Below, one piece after another: positions 34,551 to 46,752 of a stretch of DNA of 64,000 nt. This DNA comes from Berberis thunbergii (taxonomy: Eukaryota; Streptophyta; Magnoliopsida; Ranunculales; Berberidaceae), in contig QNQO01000457.1 in the NCBI GenBank assembly GCA_003290165.1, positions 682,001-746,000 on the forward strand. Reading direction: 5' to 3'. The position numbers and the translations under genes were made by a program. Within the stretch, counting starts at the first letter, position 1, and the number at the start of each line of letters is the position of its first letter. Below the pieces are notes generated by a model. It made no database searches. It was given only the letters and a program-made list of their open reading frames with translations, and was not told the origin of the DNA.

Positions 34551-36710
34551 ATGTTTAACTCTTGGGTTTTGGGTGGTGATGCCCTTGATGTTTGCGAAGC
34601 TTTCTTTATGCCTAATAGGGCAACACGTGCGACTCTGGACAACATTCGTCATGACTACTCGTTGCCAACGATCTGGAGATTGTTCTACCAAAAGAGGGTG
34701 ACAATCCTTGTCGTCCTAGGCATAGATACATTGCTTTGTATCCTGGTATGTTCCATTCCAATTTTAGGCTTTCGACTCCTACTATCATCTGGGAGTACTT
34801 GGCTTTGGTTGGAATTGCTCTGGCTCAACTGGTCCCTAATGGTTGGAAGATAATGATTTCAACCTTGGCGAGGGCTGCCTAGGCTCGTATCCCTATGAAT
34901 GTCAGGGTTTTGCACTCTCTAGTAGGGTTCAGCATGGACCCTAGTTACACATGTCGCCTGGGTTCTCCTCCTTGCTTTGAGGACCTGCGAGAGGAGTATG
35001 TGGGCTGATTGAGGTTCTGGTTCTACGCTTCTCTTTCTTCCAACCACTTTAGGTTCTGCGGGAATTAGATTATACAATCGTTATGGGACCCTACGAAGAT
35101 TAAGTTGTCACTGTCTTTAGAAGACCAAGAGTTCTGCCATCGGTTTTGTAATTTTTTCCGAGTATCGGTGGAAGATTTCCTTGCTACAGACGCCATTGTC
35201 TATGGTGGTCTACTTTCATCGGGTAGGCAGACCTCGCTTTGGAGGCAATTGTCGCGCGCGCTGGTGATGTAGGAGTCCCCGCTTCTGTCTTTGCTCGAGG
35301 TCCTAGGAGCACTGGTTCAATTGTTAAGAAAAGGAAAGTTCCTAGGCCTCCTAGCCCCTCCAAGGTATCGGCCGCCAGTTCTGGTTGTGTTTCAAAGAGG
35401 AAAAAACTTGTTTTCCCCGTCCTTGAATCCGCCAGGACCCCATCTCATCTTGCCTCTCTTCAGAAAGGATGTCGTGGTTCGAGGGATGATTTTTATGTTC
35501 ATGAGGACGGGAAGGTAAACCAAGTTCTCGAGATAAGTAAGAAGGAATTTTCTTGTCCTTTAGATGACCATGAGAAAAAGTTTGTTGCTTCTTATGGCTT
35601 GCCAGACTCTATCAACTTTTTCGATTAACGATTTGCGCGTTATCGAGAATAAAATGCTTCAGTTAGGTGTTTGGTTGTCGTAGAATCCGAAGGGTAATAA
35701 GACCTTGGACGACTTCGAGTATGATTCGTCAGTGGAAGATCAAGTTGATGCCTGCACTCAAGACCACAAGCTTAATGTTTCTTTGCCATAGTTGGGACTT
35801 TGGGATCTCCTGCTGCTCCTTCTGCGTCTCGCTCGCTTATTCTGTCCTTGTTGAGACCTTTTAGCCTTCCGAGGCTGGTGTGCAGGATAGTGCTCGCAAT
35901 CTTATTGGTGGTTGTCACAGGCGGTTGGCTAACAAAACTCCTATGCTCGTGCGTCAACCACATCGTCACATTGACGATGACATCCAACATCTAATGGAGG
36001 GAATGGCGCATCTCACTTATGCAATCATCACGGGGTCGAATTGTAAGGCGTCTCATGACCAGTTTGCGCACGTTGAGTGGAAGCTTTTAGGACACATTTT
36101 GGTCATTTCCCATGTTCTTCGTTGATTGGATTTGTTGAAGGCGCGGTGAAAAAACATGAGATGGTCTGTGTGGGTGTTGCTGAGGAAACTCGAGGCTATG
36201 CATGATGTGTTTGCTTCTGACCTCGAGACATCCGAGGTAGAATTCGGCAGGTTGCATTCCTGTCTAGATGTTGCTGAGAAAGATATGTCGGACCGAAAGG
36301 CCGAACATGACGAGGCTATTCATTCCACCTAATAGTGTTTTGCCAAGCTTAAGGTTGCTACAATTCACATCGTTGAGCCAAATTCTCAGTTTGTAGAGAC
36401 CAAATTAGCGCTCTTTTCTAAACTTGCCGATGTTAACAAAGAGTTAGCGTCAACCCAAGCTGAGCTGTTGACTGTTAATGAAAAGCTGAAGGCAATAGAG
36501 GCCACGAATTTTAAGAAAGTGATCGAGAGTCACCATGATTTCCTGGACTTCCTAGAGACGCAAGGTTTGGACATGTCCCCATACCGTTGCTTTGTTGAAC
36601 AAGAATTTGATGAAGTCGAGAGGAATTCAATGGGTGATCCGGATGTTGAGGAGCCTATTGATCCTATGTTTCCTGAAGACGTTGTTCACAACACAGATTC
36701 CTCTTTTTAG
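34551..36710 (+). pseudogene. antisense gene of element C (PF04195-like), broken
   Basis: Starts MFNSWVLGGDALDVCEAFFM at 34551. After a frameshift the PF04195-like core is readable near 34740-34890: FRLSTPTIIWEYLALVGIAL then AQLVPNGWKIM. Then come RFWFYASLSSNHFRF, a basic linker with KKRKVPRPPSPSK at 35320, and DFYVHEDGKVNQVLEISKKE. A long coiled-coil-like part follows (36200-36540), and an acidic tail ends NTDSSF at 36710. The element A copy has the same order, including KRKVSKMPSPSKKK. Multiple stops and shifts mean no full protein. The basic linker could be a nuclear localisation signal (inference). The role in the element cycle is unknown. Confidence 0.65.
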
Positions 36711-37600
36711 TTCTTGTTTTCTTCTTTTTGTAATCTCATTTTTTAGAAGATAAATGGAAAATTTATTATTTTGCATTTTTGTGTTCCGTATGTCTAGTTT
36801 GTTAGCTTTTATTTATGACATTTCTGAAAGATTTTTGACTTTGGTGGTTTCTGGATTTTTATGGGTGGCTTCGATACTTGAAATTCTAGTCATATAGAAA
36901 TTGTAGTTTAAGGAATAATGTTTCTCATTTGGATTATAGTGATGCACATACAGTCGACGTAAAAGCCCGACTCTTATGTCCCGCTACTTTATTACTTCGT
37001 GGGTTATCAGGCTAGAATTTTTTGTTTTATGTCTGACTCGTTCGTCCAACATATGTATTTGTTTTTGTTCAATACCCTAGCCATGCTGAGTGTTTTCTCG
37101 AGTTGGTTTTAATTTGACTTTCGTCCTGATTAAATTCTTGTTGTTTCAAAATTGAGAGCAAAAGACTTCATTGATAATATCTTTTCAAGTGTTCTGCAAT
37201 CCATAGTCGAGGTATCATTCACTCATTTTGTTTGCCAACCAGTATGTTCCTGGTCTATTGATTTTTGTTACCTGGTTGGTCCTTCCCTGTTCAGGTTCAG
37301 CTTTCTCGCGCTGGGCTCTTTCGTGTTTAATTGCACTTTCCGTAACACCCAGTCTCCGACGTTAAAAGTTTCAATTCATGAATTCTTGTTGTAATACCCT
37401 GCCATGCGTTGTTGACAGGCTGCCATTTTGATTGAGGATGCTTTTCGTTTTTCTTCGAGAAGATCCAACCCGACTTTTAATGCTTCGACGTTGTCCTCAG
37501 CGCAGAATCCTTCAACTCGGAATGTTGGCATTTTGATCTTTAAGGATATCATTGCTTCTAACCAATAAGAGAGGCCGAAAGGTATTTTTCATGTCGGGAT
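36711..37600. other. element C spacer between antisense gene and integrase
   Basis: T-rich on the plus strand. It corresponds to the position of the tandem arrays in element A, but I see no repeat array here and no coding signal. Confidence 0.5.
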
Positions 37601-38346
37601 TCATTTTGTTGTTTTGTATGCCCAAAGGACACCAGGTAACTCAGATGTCCATAGTCTTTTTGTTGCCTCGAGTCTTCTTTTAATTGCCTCGAAAATTGTC
37701 TTGTTAGTAACCTCGGCTTGCCCGTTTGCTTGCGGATGAGCTGGCGCAGAAAAATGTTGCTGGATATTCAGGTTCTCACACAATTCCTTAACTTTTTTAC
37801 CTTCAAACCGTCTCCCATTGTTTGTGACGATTACTCTTGGGATCTCGAATCTGCATATGATGTCTCTCCAGAGAAATTTCTCGACTTGTGCTTCCCTCTT
37901 ATCTTTGTATGGGGCTCTAGCTCTACCCATTTGGTGAAGTAGTCTATTGCGACGAGGAGGGAACTTCTTTTATTGGAAGCTAGGAGTGGTCCTAGGAGTC
38001 CATTCCCCATTGTGTGAATGACTAGGGGCTGTTCATTGGGATAAGATTTTGTCCCAACATGTGTGTGTATGGGGGCGAATCTTTGGCACTTGTTGCATTT
38101 ACAAACTAGCTTCTAAGCATCCGCTTGCATCGTTGTCCAATAATAACATAATGTGAGAGCTTTGTGGGTTGATGTTCTTCCTCCTGGGTTATTTCCACAT
38201 GTGTCGTTGTGTATTTTCTGCAGAACGTATTTGACATCTCCTGGTGCAAGGCACCTTAGTAATATACTTGTGGCAGGCCTCATGTATAATTTGTCATTGA
38301 TCATTGTGTATCTTGCTGCCCGATTCTGTAGTTTCCTAGCTTCCAT
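37601..38346 (-). pseudogene. element C integrase
   Basis: The upstream part (38113-38346) has the integrase zinc-finger region: VLQKIHNDTCGNNPGGRTST then LTLCYYWTTMQADA. The core (37601-37930) contains FEIPRVIVTNNGRRFEGKKV and FSAPAHPQANGQAEVTNKTI then LWAYKTT. This is the DDE integrase of Ty3/gypsy elements. The second catalytic Asp (usual TDNG) is Asn here, while the Glu in GQAEVTN is kept. Stops separate the parts, so it is inactive. Confidence 0.88.
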
Positions 38347-38510
38347 CTAATCTGTTGGGAGTTCCCCGTTTAAAATATAAGTCAGGATTGGAGTTCTCTG
38401 GTTGGTTCCTTGGTTTAGGGCGCATGCTTTTTCTGATTGATTTCGAGTATGGAGTTTCTTTGTGTCATGACGAGTGGGTTATCCTTATCCTTCGTTTTTG
38501 AAGCTTTTTG

Positions 38511-39149
38511 CTAGCTCGTCTGCTCTTTTGTTTTCCTTCCGTGCACATTGTTGGATGGTAGATTTCGGAAGCCTTCTATCAGCTCTGTAGTTTTCTGGTG
38601 GTAGGCGTTCATTCGGGTGTCTTTTACTTGCAAACCTGCTATCACAACTTCATATTTGGCTTCGTTATTGGCGGCTTTAAAAATGAATTTGATCGCCCTA
38701 TCTAATGCAATGCCTTCTGAGTTGTACAGGACTAATTTAGCTCCATTTTCTGCCTCACTGGACGCCCCATCACAGCGGATAATCCATTCCGCAGGGATTG
38801 GTTTTGGCTCTTCTGTTTTACTTTCCTTATCCTCGTGTTGGTTGTTGCTTCCTGTAAACCCGACGATTAAATTCGATAATGCCTGAGCTTTGATAGCAGT
38901 TCTAGGGGCATAGATGTTGTCAAATTGTCCAAGCTCTATTTTCCACTTTACCATTCTTCCCGATAGGTCTAGTTTCTGTAATACCGATCGAAACAGTTGT
39001 TCGATCATAATCGTGATCGGGTGAGCTTGGAAGTATGGTCGCAATTTTCTTGATGACACGATTAGAGCGAGCGCCAGTTTTTCCAGGGCCGGATAGTTTA
39101 ACTTTGCATCTGTGAGTGTTTTGCTGATGTAGTACACTGGTTTTTGCAC
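38511..39149 (-). pseudogene. element C RNase H plus second (Tat-type) RNase H
   Basis: An open run of 212 codons. The first part (QKPVYYISKTLTDAKLNYPA, LEKLALALI, LRPYFQAHPI) is the C-terminal RNase H section next to RT. After a Glu/Lys linker it restarts with WIIRCDGASS, LVLYNSEGIALDRAIKF and NNEAKYEVVIAGL, the extra RNase H domain of Tat elements. It is the longest intact stretch of pol in this copy. Confidence 0.88.
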
Positions 39150-39411
39150 CTCATTTTCTTCTCATATCAGTGTTGAACTAGTTGCGTGGTTGGATACTGA
39201 TAGGTACAAATACAACATTTCTCCAGTGTTCAGTTGTGTTAGCAGCTTCGTGCTTCCCATGCATGTAAGTCTTAAGGCTTTGAAAGGCTCTCTCGCATTT
39301 GTCTTTCCATTCGAATGTCTTGTTCCCCTTCAAGATTTTGAAGAAGGGCAGACACTTGTCTGATGATCTGTCCAGAACTGCTATCTTCCCGTTAAGACTT
39401 TGAACACCTTT

Positions 39412-40220
39412 TTATGCTTGTTGGTGATTGCATGTTGAGAAATGCTTGTATCTGCTTTGGATCGGCTTCAATTCTCGCTGGTTGACCATGTACCCAAGGA
39501 ATTTCCCTGACTCTACTCCAAAGGTGGATTTATTTGGGTTTAGCTTCATCTTGTACTTCCGAAGCTGGAAGAAAGCCTGTTCATGTTTCGTAACATGGTC
39601 TATTATGTATGAGCTTTTGATAAGCATATTGTCGATGCAAACCTCCATCATTTTCTGATCTGATATCTAAACATTCTGTTTACTAGCCATTGATACCTTG
39701 CTTCCGCATTCTTTAGTCTGAATGACATTACTCGATAACAGTACAATACCCTTTCCGTTATGAAAGATGTTTTTTCTTGGTCGGGGTACATTTGTATTTG
39801 AATATACCCGGAGTACGCGTCAATGAAACATTTTGTGCCCGACGGTTGCGTCTACTATTTGATCTATTCGTGGAAGTAGAAAATTGTCTTTGGGGCATGT
39901 TTTATTTAGGTCGGGGTAATCCACACATATCCTCCATTTTCCATTCTTCTTCTTTACTAGTATCGTGTTCTACAACCAATTCGGGTAATGAGCTTTCTTA
40001 TCATTTCGGCGCTGAGCAGTCGGTGTACTTCTTCGTTTATCGCCTGATTGCGTTCCGGGGCCGTCGATCTTTTTTTTTGTCGAATCGATTTCCTATCTGG
40101 ATTCACTTGCAATCTGTGGGAGATGATGGATGGATATATTCCCACCATGTCCTTCATTTACCATGCGAAAACATCTTGGCTATCTTTCAGCAGTTGGATC
40201 AGCTCATTAGCAGTTGGAAA
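39412..40220 (-). pseudogene. element C reverse transcriptase, cut by the Athila-like block
   Basis: Reading from 40220: an N-terminal stretch ending DVFAW, a stop, then KDMVGIYPSIISHRLQVNPD and the basic RKSIRQKKRSTAPERNQAI. The palm motif region (39412-39651) reads MMEVCIDNMLIKS, where the normal Asp-Asp pair is Asp-Asn, then FLGYMVNQREL. Frameshifts separate the segments. The insertion edge falls just upstream of the RT fold. Confidence 0.86.
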
Positions 40221-41518
40221 TGATCTAGGCATTTTTTTTAACTAGCCTTTTAACTTACCCATAACATTAACTTTTTGTAGCCTTTTGAGCCATAGATTAA
40301 CCTTTTATTTGTTAACCCATTAACCTTTACCCAACTTTTCTGGGAATGTGTACGGATGAATATACTTGGTGTAAAAAGGCATGAAAGAGCAAAATATGAG
40401 ATATTTCATAAATCCTCTAAGAAAGAAAGAAAAAGAAAGAAAAGAAAACAGAAGAAGAATGTGAATGAGGATAAAGATGTGAGAATGAAGAAAAAATTGA
40501 TGGTGCGCAACATTGATTTATTCTTGACAGCCCTAATTGTTCGTTAAATGGGTGTATACATTCCTAGAAATTTTTGTTAGAATCCTTTGACATTCCTTAA
40601 ACCAAGCCCCATTACAACCCAACAAAGTCCTAGTTGATCTTAGGAAAAGGTTGGTTTAGTAGATGTGGAGATTTAATAACCAAGACCTATGGTGTTTGAT
40701 TCAACATTCCCAAAAGTAATTGATATTCTTGTCCATGAGATCATGTTCATTCCATTCTTGAAAAGTCCGTTTTCATATTACTATATGTGAGATGATTGTT
40801 TTCCATTATTTACTCTTTTCCTCACATATAAACTGAGTGAAATACCAAATCTCTGAGTGCTTTATTGTGAGTGACATGAGAGGTTTGAAGTCAAAACAAA
40901 CTTTCTATAGGAGATTTAGTCATTATTTTACTCTGAAATGAAAAGTTATGTTGACAGTGCTATCCACACACACACATTGAGTTGAGGATGATTATGAAAT
41001 TTTTCTAACCTTTGGAGAATATTAAATTATTTGGAGATTTGTTGATACACTAAAATGACACGGTTGGTTTCTTGCATTTCTTGAAGTTTTAAAATAAACA
41101 CTGTTTGACCAAGTTTTGATTGAGTCAGTAATGTTTGTGGGTAACATTTCTGGAAACCCTCACGAGACTATAACTCGTCCACTAGAGGTAATCTAGGGGT
41201 TTAAAGCCTTGTTGCACGTTTAAGGTAAGTGCAACCGATGATTCCTGCGAAAGTGAGTTAGAATTTTCTTTTTTATTGTTTTGCTCGAGGACTAGCAAAA
41301 TATAGGGTTTGGGGGTATTTGATAGTCATGTAATTATTACATAATATACCTCTTAATTTATACATGTTAGTGTTTCGATTGTTATATCTTATAGTAATTA
41401 TTTCGTTTTCATATCTTTGTAGGAATTTGAGCGTAAACGATGAAATTATATTAAGGCGACTATGTAAGGAATTGCACTTGGTGGTGGTACAAAGTAGAGA
41501 GAGAAAACATAAACCAAA

Positions 41519-41605
41519 CCCTAAACCAAACCCTAATCCATAAACCCTAAACCAAACCCTAATCCATAAACCCTAAACCAAACCCTAATCCATAAACCCT
41601 AAGCC
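41519..41605 (+). repeat. telomere-like 26-bp minisatellite in LTR 1
   Basis: Three units, each containing CCCTAAACCAAACCCTAATC and ending CATAAA. LTR 2 (about 48052-48110) and LTR 3 (about 54557-54617) have two units each. The CCCTAAA core equals the plant telomere repeat, but the unit is longer and degenerate. Confidence 0.85.
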
Positions 41606-43154
41606 CAAACCCAATCAACCCATATTCTTCCAAATCATTCCATATTCTCCACCCACTAAATATATTCTCCACCCACTAAACAACCACCACATCATTCCAT
41701 ATTCTCCACCCACTAAACATCCACCACATGCCATATTCTCCAACATCCATCCTCTATTCATGTGGGTGCTTAAAAACCAATGAAGAGGATAGCAATAGGG
41801 AGGGAGGAAGAGAAGGGAACAGATTGGAAGGAGAGATCAAACCCTCTTCCTCCTCTCAAGGTGATTCCCACCACAGCCACCCTCGCCACCACAGTCTCAT
41901 CGCCATCGCCACCACCGATTACCACCACCAATTTCGCCACCGTTCTCGCGCCACCACCGCGAAACAGGGGCGTGACAACCCTGTTTAGCGTTCAACTTTT
42001 CCATCGCCACCACCCCTGCTCCTCTCCCCTGTCCACACAACCACCACCACCTTCGCACGAGTCCCACCACCACAACAGGCCACGAACCAGCACCGCCACC
42101 GCGCGAAAACCACCGCGAAACAGAGCACCACCGCGAAAACAGGGAACCTCTGTTTCGATTTGATCTTCCTGATTTTCAATTGTTTTTGTTGTTCCTCACC
42201 ATCTCTCTCTTCTTTGCAGGTTCTAGGATCAATAGGAGTCGAGGGAAGGTCGCGAGGAGCGACGGAAGCCGCGGGAACAGCCGCGACAGGAAGCGAAAAC
42301 AGGGAGTTTTCCTCCCGACTTCTCTCTGTCTGTTTTTGCTGTTTTTCGGGGTTTTCTTCACTCTATTTCTTCTTTGCAGGTACTAGAGTCACGAGGGAGA
42401 CGAGGGAGACCGCGAGGAGCGAAAACGAGGCCGCGAGAGCCGCCGTCTCGCTGGAGAAGAAGACTGAAAATCGCGGAGTTACTGTTGTAGTACTGTAGCA
42501 GTTACTGTAGCAGGCGGCGGAAATGGTTTTAAATCGAGTTTTCTGGCTATTTCCACCCACAGAATTGCTCTGTACCACCACAGAGCGGTTTTGGGTCATT
42601 TCCTCGGGATTCGTGCACACCCACACCCTGATTTGCTGAGTGCCACCATCAATTATTTTAAATTTATTTTACTGAATTAAGGTTTTATTGTTTAACAACA
42701 ATTTATTTCTGAATATTGATTAACTGCTTTCACCTTTCATGTTCAATTAAAAATTGATATGTTTGGTAGTTAGATTTACCTTTGATTAATATTCAAAGCA
42801 TTTGCTAAAAAGTTTTAAACTTGAACTTTGATTAAGTGTGCCCTAAAAAGACACTTAATGCTTGGTGAAAGTTCACTTGCTTGAGATAAATTGTTAATGT
42901 TTAAAAGAAACTTGACATAATTGGAATTGAAGATTTAATGATCACATCTTCGGTGTAAGCAAGGGATTCTCATCCCTAAAGCTTCTCGTTTAATATCTCA
43001 GTAATTTAGATTTAAATATATTTTTGTTAGCTCATCGGTGAATCCAAACCGCACAAAATCCATTCCATCCATCTTATCATTTTATTTTGTTTTATTTTTC
43101 TTATCTTTAATTTATTTTTAGTTTAGTTTTAAAAACACTGTAACCCCATTTTTC

Positions 43155-43164
43155 TATAAATTAG
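43155..43164 (+). promoter_or_regulatory. TATA box of Athila-like LTR 1
   Basis: TATAAATTAG about 160 bases before the LTR end; identical boxes occur in LTRs 2 and 3 near 49662 and 56186. Confidence 0.6.
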
Positions 43165-43319
43165 TGTAGATAAAATCTAAATTTCAATTGCATCCACTTT
43201 CCTCGTGGGATCGACCCGTACTTGCCGTTGTCTACCAGTTAGGCACCGTGCACTTGCGGTATTACAAGTGGGTTAAATTAACCTGTTAATTTAGGTTAGT
43301 TAAATCCGCATTAAGTTTT

Positions 43320-43337
43320 TGGCGCCGTTGCCGGGGA
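43320..43337 (+). promoter_or_regulatory. primer-binding site, Athila-like copy 1 (tRNA-Asp type)
   Basis: TGGCGCCGTTGCCGGGGA, six bases after LTR 1, the tRNA-Asp-complementary site typical of Athila elements. Confidence 0.88.
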
Positions 43338-44673
43338 AGGTTGCGTTATAATTGAATTTAAGATTTATTTTCACTAATTAAAAAAAAAAAATCAAAAAAA
43401 AAATTATTTTTATTTTGTTCTTTTTACACTCATTTTGTGTTTGATTTTGCAGATTACACGTTCCTCGAGTATATTGGACGATCCTGCAAAACATCAAGCA
43501 AATTTTAATTTTTTTATTTTGTGAGGAGAGTTTTAATTTTATTTTCACCTCGTTCTACGAGTGTGTGGTGTAATAATTTTTAATTTTTACTATTTTTCAT
43601 TTTGTTTAATCAAAAAAAAAAAAACCCAAAATTTTCTAAGTCAAAAGAAGTTATAGGGAAACAATTTTAATTGTTACCCAATAATTTTTATGATTTAGAA
43701 ATCCGACTTCTAAGACCAAGACCAGTAAATTTATTTGCATGTGCTTGTGTGTTGATTGAAACTGATAAAAAGAAGTCGAACCTTTTTTTTTGAATTGTGC
43801 TAACTTTTTGTGCAGATTGGAATACGCACACTGTAAGTATTTCTATCACACGCAATGTATTAGCGACCGGGTGCTTGGTGTAATTGGTTGAAATTGTGTG
43901 ATTGGTTGTTTAATTTCTGTAATTGTGGATGCTAAACTTTAGTAATTCATAATAAGCAGACCCAGCTTTTAAATAGAAACTGGTGGGACTTGATATCCCC
44001 ACCTCATCACTCCAGCTGTGTGCAACCAATAGCCTAACATAATTAAAATCAATTAGCAAGTTAGATAGAGCCATCTTTTAGGTACGGTGTTCATAGGACA
44101 ACCAAAGACCAAGGTGAATCTAATAATTTTTGTGTTGACTCAAGCTAAAAGTGACGATGGGTTTAATCATTCAATGAACTCCGAGAGGCCACTGCCACAA
44201 GGGTAATTTATCCGGTACGCCGAGTCATAAGTAAGCTACAATCCACAAGAAGAATTGGTGTAACCAACAGTTTTTGGTTAGGAACACAAGCCTCAAGTGT
44301 GCATTTAACATCACATCGTTCTCACATCTATTGGCTTACAGAGCGGTAGCACAAGGAAGTACTTAATTGGACCATTGTGACCTCCTTCTCTTGTGCGATA
44401 ATCCGGTTTCTTTGAAACAAAACTCTAGCCTACTGATTTTGAACTTTGCGGTGTAAAGTGTACACTCTTAGGATCAACTTGTAGTACCCATTGTTGTGTC
44501 ATAAATATTACATAAGAAATAATTGTCCCCCAAAGATAAAAAGATAATTGATCTCAAAAACGTTTATTGCTTAGGGAGGCATGTTTCTTGTGCATTTATT
44601 GGTTGTTGATTGCGTGTGAGTCTGTGCATATTTTGTTTAGAGTTAGTGATTTAAAAAAAAAAAAAAAAAAAAA
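43338..44673 (+). other. 5' untranslated part of Athila-like internal region 1
   Basis: AT-rich leader with A and T runs, ending in a run of about 22 A residues directly before the ATG of the internal ORF. I see no coding signal. The same leader recurs at 49845-51179. Confidence 0.6.
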
Positions 44674-45962
44674 ATGAACACAAGGGATTATCTAGCCTAT
44701 TTTTCCGAGCAAGTCAATTCATTTTATGACATGCGACAACCTGAGTATGATCCATATTTAGATTATTACCAAGGTGTAGCTTATCATTCTGACTTCTCAT
44801 GGGCTCATGGTCAGTACCATGAAAGCCCTCTAGACACTCCTCAGACTCCTCAAGCTTTCATTCCTGATAATGAGTTAGAGGCTATAATGAACATTTTTAT
44901 ACAGCGAACAGGGGAAATGCTTGAGCAAAATTTTCAGGCTATCACAGATTTGACAACTATTTTTCAACAAAACTCTCAAGCTATCCAGAAACTTGAGATG
45001 ACTGTGAGTCAGATAGTTGAGTCACTTCCTGAGATAGAGTCAGATAAATTCCCTAGTGACTCATTTATTGATGAACCTGTCAATTATGAGACACTACAAC
45101 ATCTCCTTCCCATGTTGACTCATGCCTCTCTAGTGACTCATGCATCGAATCAACCTGTGACCATTCTTTAGAGTCTCCTCTTGACTGTTTAGAGGCTTGT
45201 TTGACTCAATTTAGTTTAGACTTTGATGTTGATGATTCCATTAGGGAAGTCAATGATTTGCTTGACTCAGTCCCCATTGTGGATCCTAGTTATAAATGGC
45301 AGTCTAAAGTGAAGCCTCTTCCACTCAGTGAGTCAAAACTAGCCCCATCAGTTGAGCCACCTGAGCTTAACCTTAAACAATTACCTGACACCCTCAGGTA
45401 TGCATTTTCAGGTGATGAGTTGTCTAGACCAACATCTCTATGTGATTCATGTGATGAGCTTGTACCACTTGATATATCCATCGTCTCATCTACTTGCATC
45501 ACATTCCCATTTACTAAAGCTACTTTCACCAATCCCTTGTGCTGTATTGAGGATTTCAGTTTTCACCATCCTGATGTGAAAATTATCCAATCTTTTGATT
45601 TGGAACCATACATAGGATGTTCCCTTTTTGGAGCACGCAAAAATCCTCTAATTATGACTACTGGTCACTTTTGGGATGTCCTATTGTATTTGGTGCCCCA
45701 TGTGATTGCTATATTTGGGTGGACTGATCCTCAACTGTTCAGGTTGTTGATATACGACCATGAACTACGTATTTGTCATATTCTTCCTCTACATTTGTTG
45801 ATACACCATTTTTTAGGAAGAATATTTGTCGGGCTGATGACGGTAAACCAAGCGCTCCTAGGAGGCAGCCTAGCTTTAGTTGTGTGGTTTTTGCTGTTAG
45901 TCTGGATTGATTTTCGAGTACCCTATTTAGTTGTGTTTCACTCATACTCGTTAGCTCCGTAA
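44674..45962 (+). pseudogene. internal ORF of Athila-like copy 1, frameshifted
   Basis: Same protein as the ORF at 51180-52322 but broken. Codons from 44674 read MNTRDYLAYFSEQ and continue through a gag-like QNSQAIQKLEMTVSQIVESL segment. One A is missing near 45100 (CTACAACATC against CTACAAACATC), which moves the frame and ends it at 45171. The other half is open at 45201-45962. At the far end one extra T (CATTTTTTAGG) lets it read past the copy 2 stop into a hydrophobic tail. Confidence 0.8.
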
Positions 45963-46752
45963 CAGTTTTGACTTCCAACTTGCTTTTTCTTTTTAGTTTT
46001 CTTTGTTAGTGTCGAGTCCGCATTTTATCGATTTCTAATGAAAACTCCATGGTTCTTATGTTTGTGAGCCTCATTGATGGATGACTTCTTGGAAATTGGT
46101 AAAATCTTCACCGCGGTAATACTGTTCTAACCTCCTCTCCTGTACTTATTTCATTCATTTGTAAGAATTATTTTGTTAAACATTGAGGACAATGTTTGGA
46201 TTAGGTTTGGGGGTAGGTTCATGAGTCGGTGAATTTTTCATTTTTACGTAGTGTTTTCTTTTCTTATTCTTTAAAAAAAAAAAAAAAAAACAAATTGCTT
46301 TTCTGTCAAGAAAATTTGGCCTTTTGAGAAAATGGATTGTAAATGTTTTATGCTCAAGAAAATGCAAACTAACTTGACATATTCGTATATCGATAAAGAC
46401 TGAAAGTTTAGTATGATCCTTAAGTTAGATCTGGTTCATAAGATTTTTCAACTCGATTATCTTTGCACCATGAGCCATGTTAGCATAACTTGAAGTTGAT
46501 GAGTGAAATATATACTAGAAAACCTTAGAATAATAGTGGAGACTTAACCCTGAAAGTTTGAGCCTTTCTATTTTTCTGAGGGTTATACATAAGCTCTGAT
46601 TTTTCTTGAGTCCGTATTATCTCGTTGATGATCTCATTATTCTAATTTTTCTGATCAATTGCTTTGGGAATGACATAAAAATTGAATTATTACACTAGAA
46701 CTTCTTGGCTTATTCAATTGAGATGTCATAATACTGACCCGAACTTAGGAAA
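45963..46752 (+). other. 3' untranslated part of Athila-like internal region 1
   Basis: Includes ACATTGAGGACAATGTTTGG and GGTTTGGGGGTAGG (46180-46215), characteristic of Athila 3' regions, and an A run near 46273. It ends GAACTTAGGAAA just before LTR 2, probably the minimal purine tract. Confidence 0.6.

Larger units (their letters stand above)
40221..43313 (+). repeat. Athila-like LTR 1
   Basis: 3093 bp. Layout: AT-rich head, a Lys-coding AAAGAAAG tract near 40426, a telomere-like CCCTAAA minisatellite (41519-41605, three units), a C-rich CACCACCGC segment (41860-42130), two TTCTTTGCAGGT segments (about 42211 and 42370), and a T-rich tail with the promoter TATAAATTAG near 43155. The ORFs across it on both strands recur in all three LTRs and show no domain. 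Confidence 0.9.

Noticed and set aside
41519..41605. Interstitial telomere from a chromosome fusion
   Set aside because: The CCCTAAA motifs are part of a longer 26-bp unit found in every LTR copy, so they belong to the retrotransposon.
41728..42626. Pro/Thr/His-rich and Ser/Arg-rich ORFs, repeated near 48287-49133 and 54785-55589
   Set aside because: They lie wholly in the Athila-like LTRs, overlap on both strands and show no domain; the reading frames change with small indels between LTRs.
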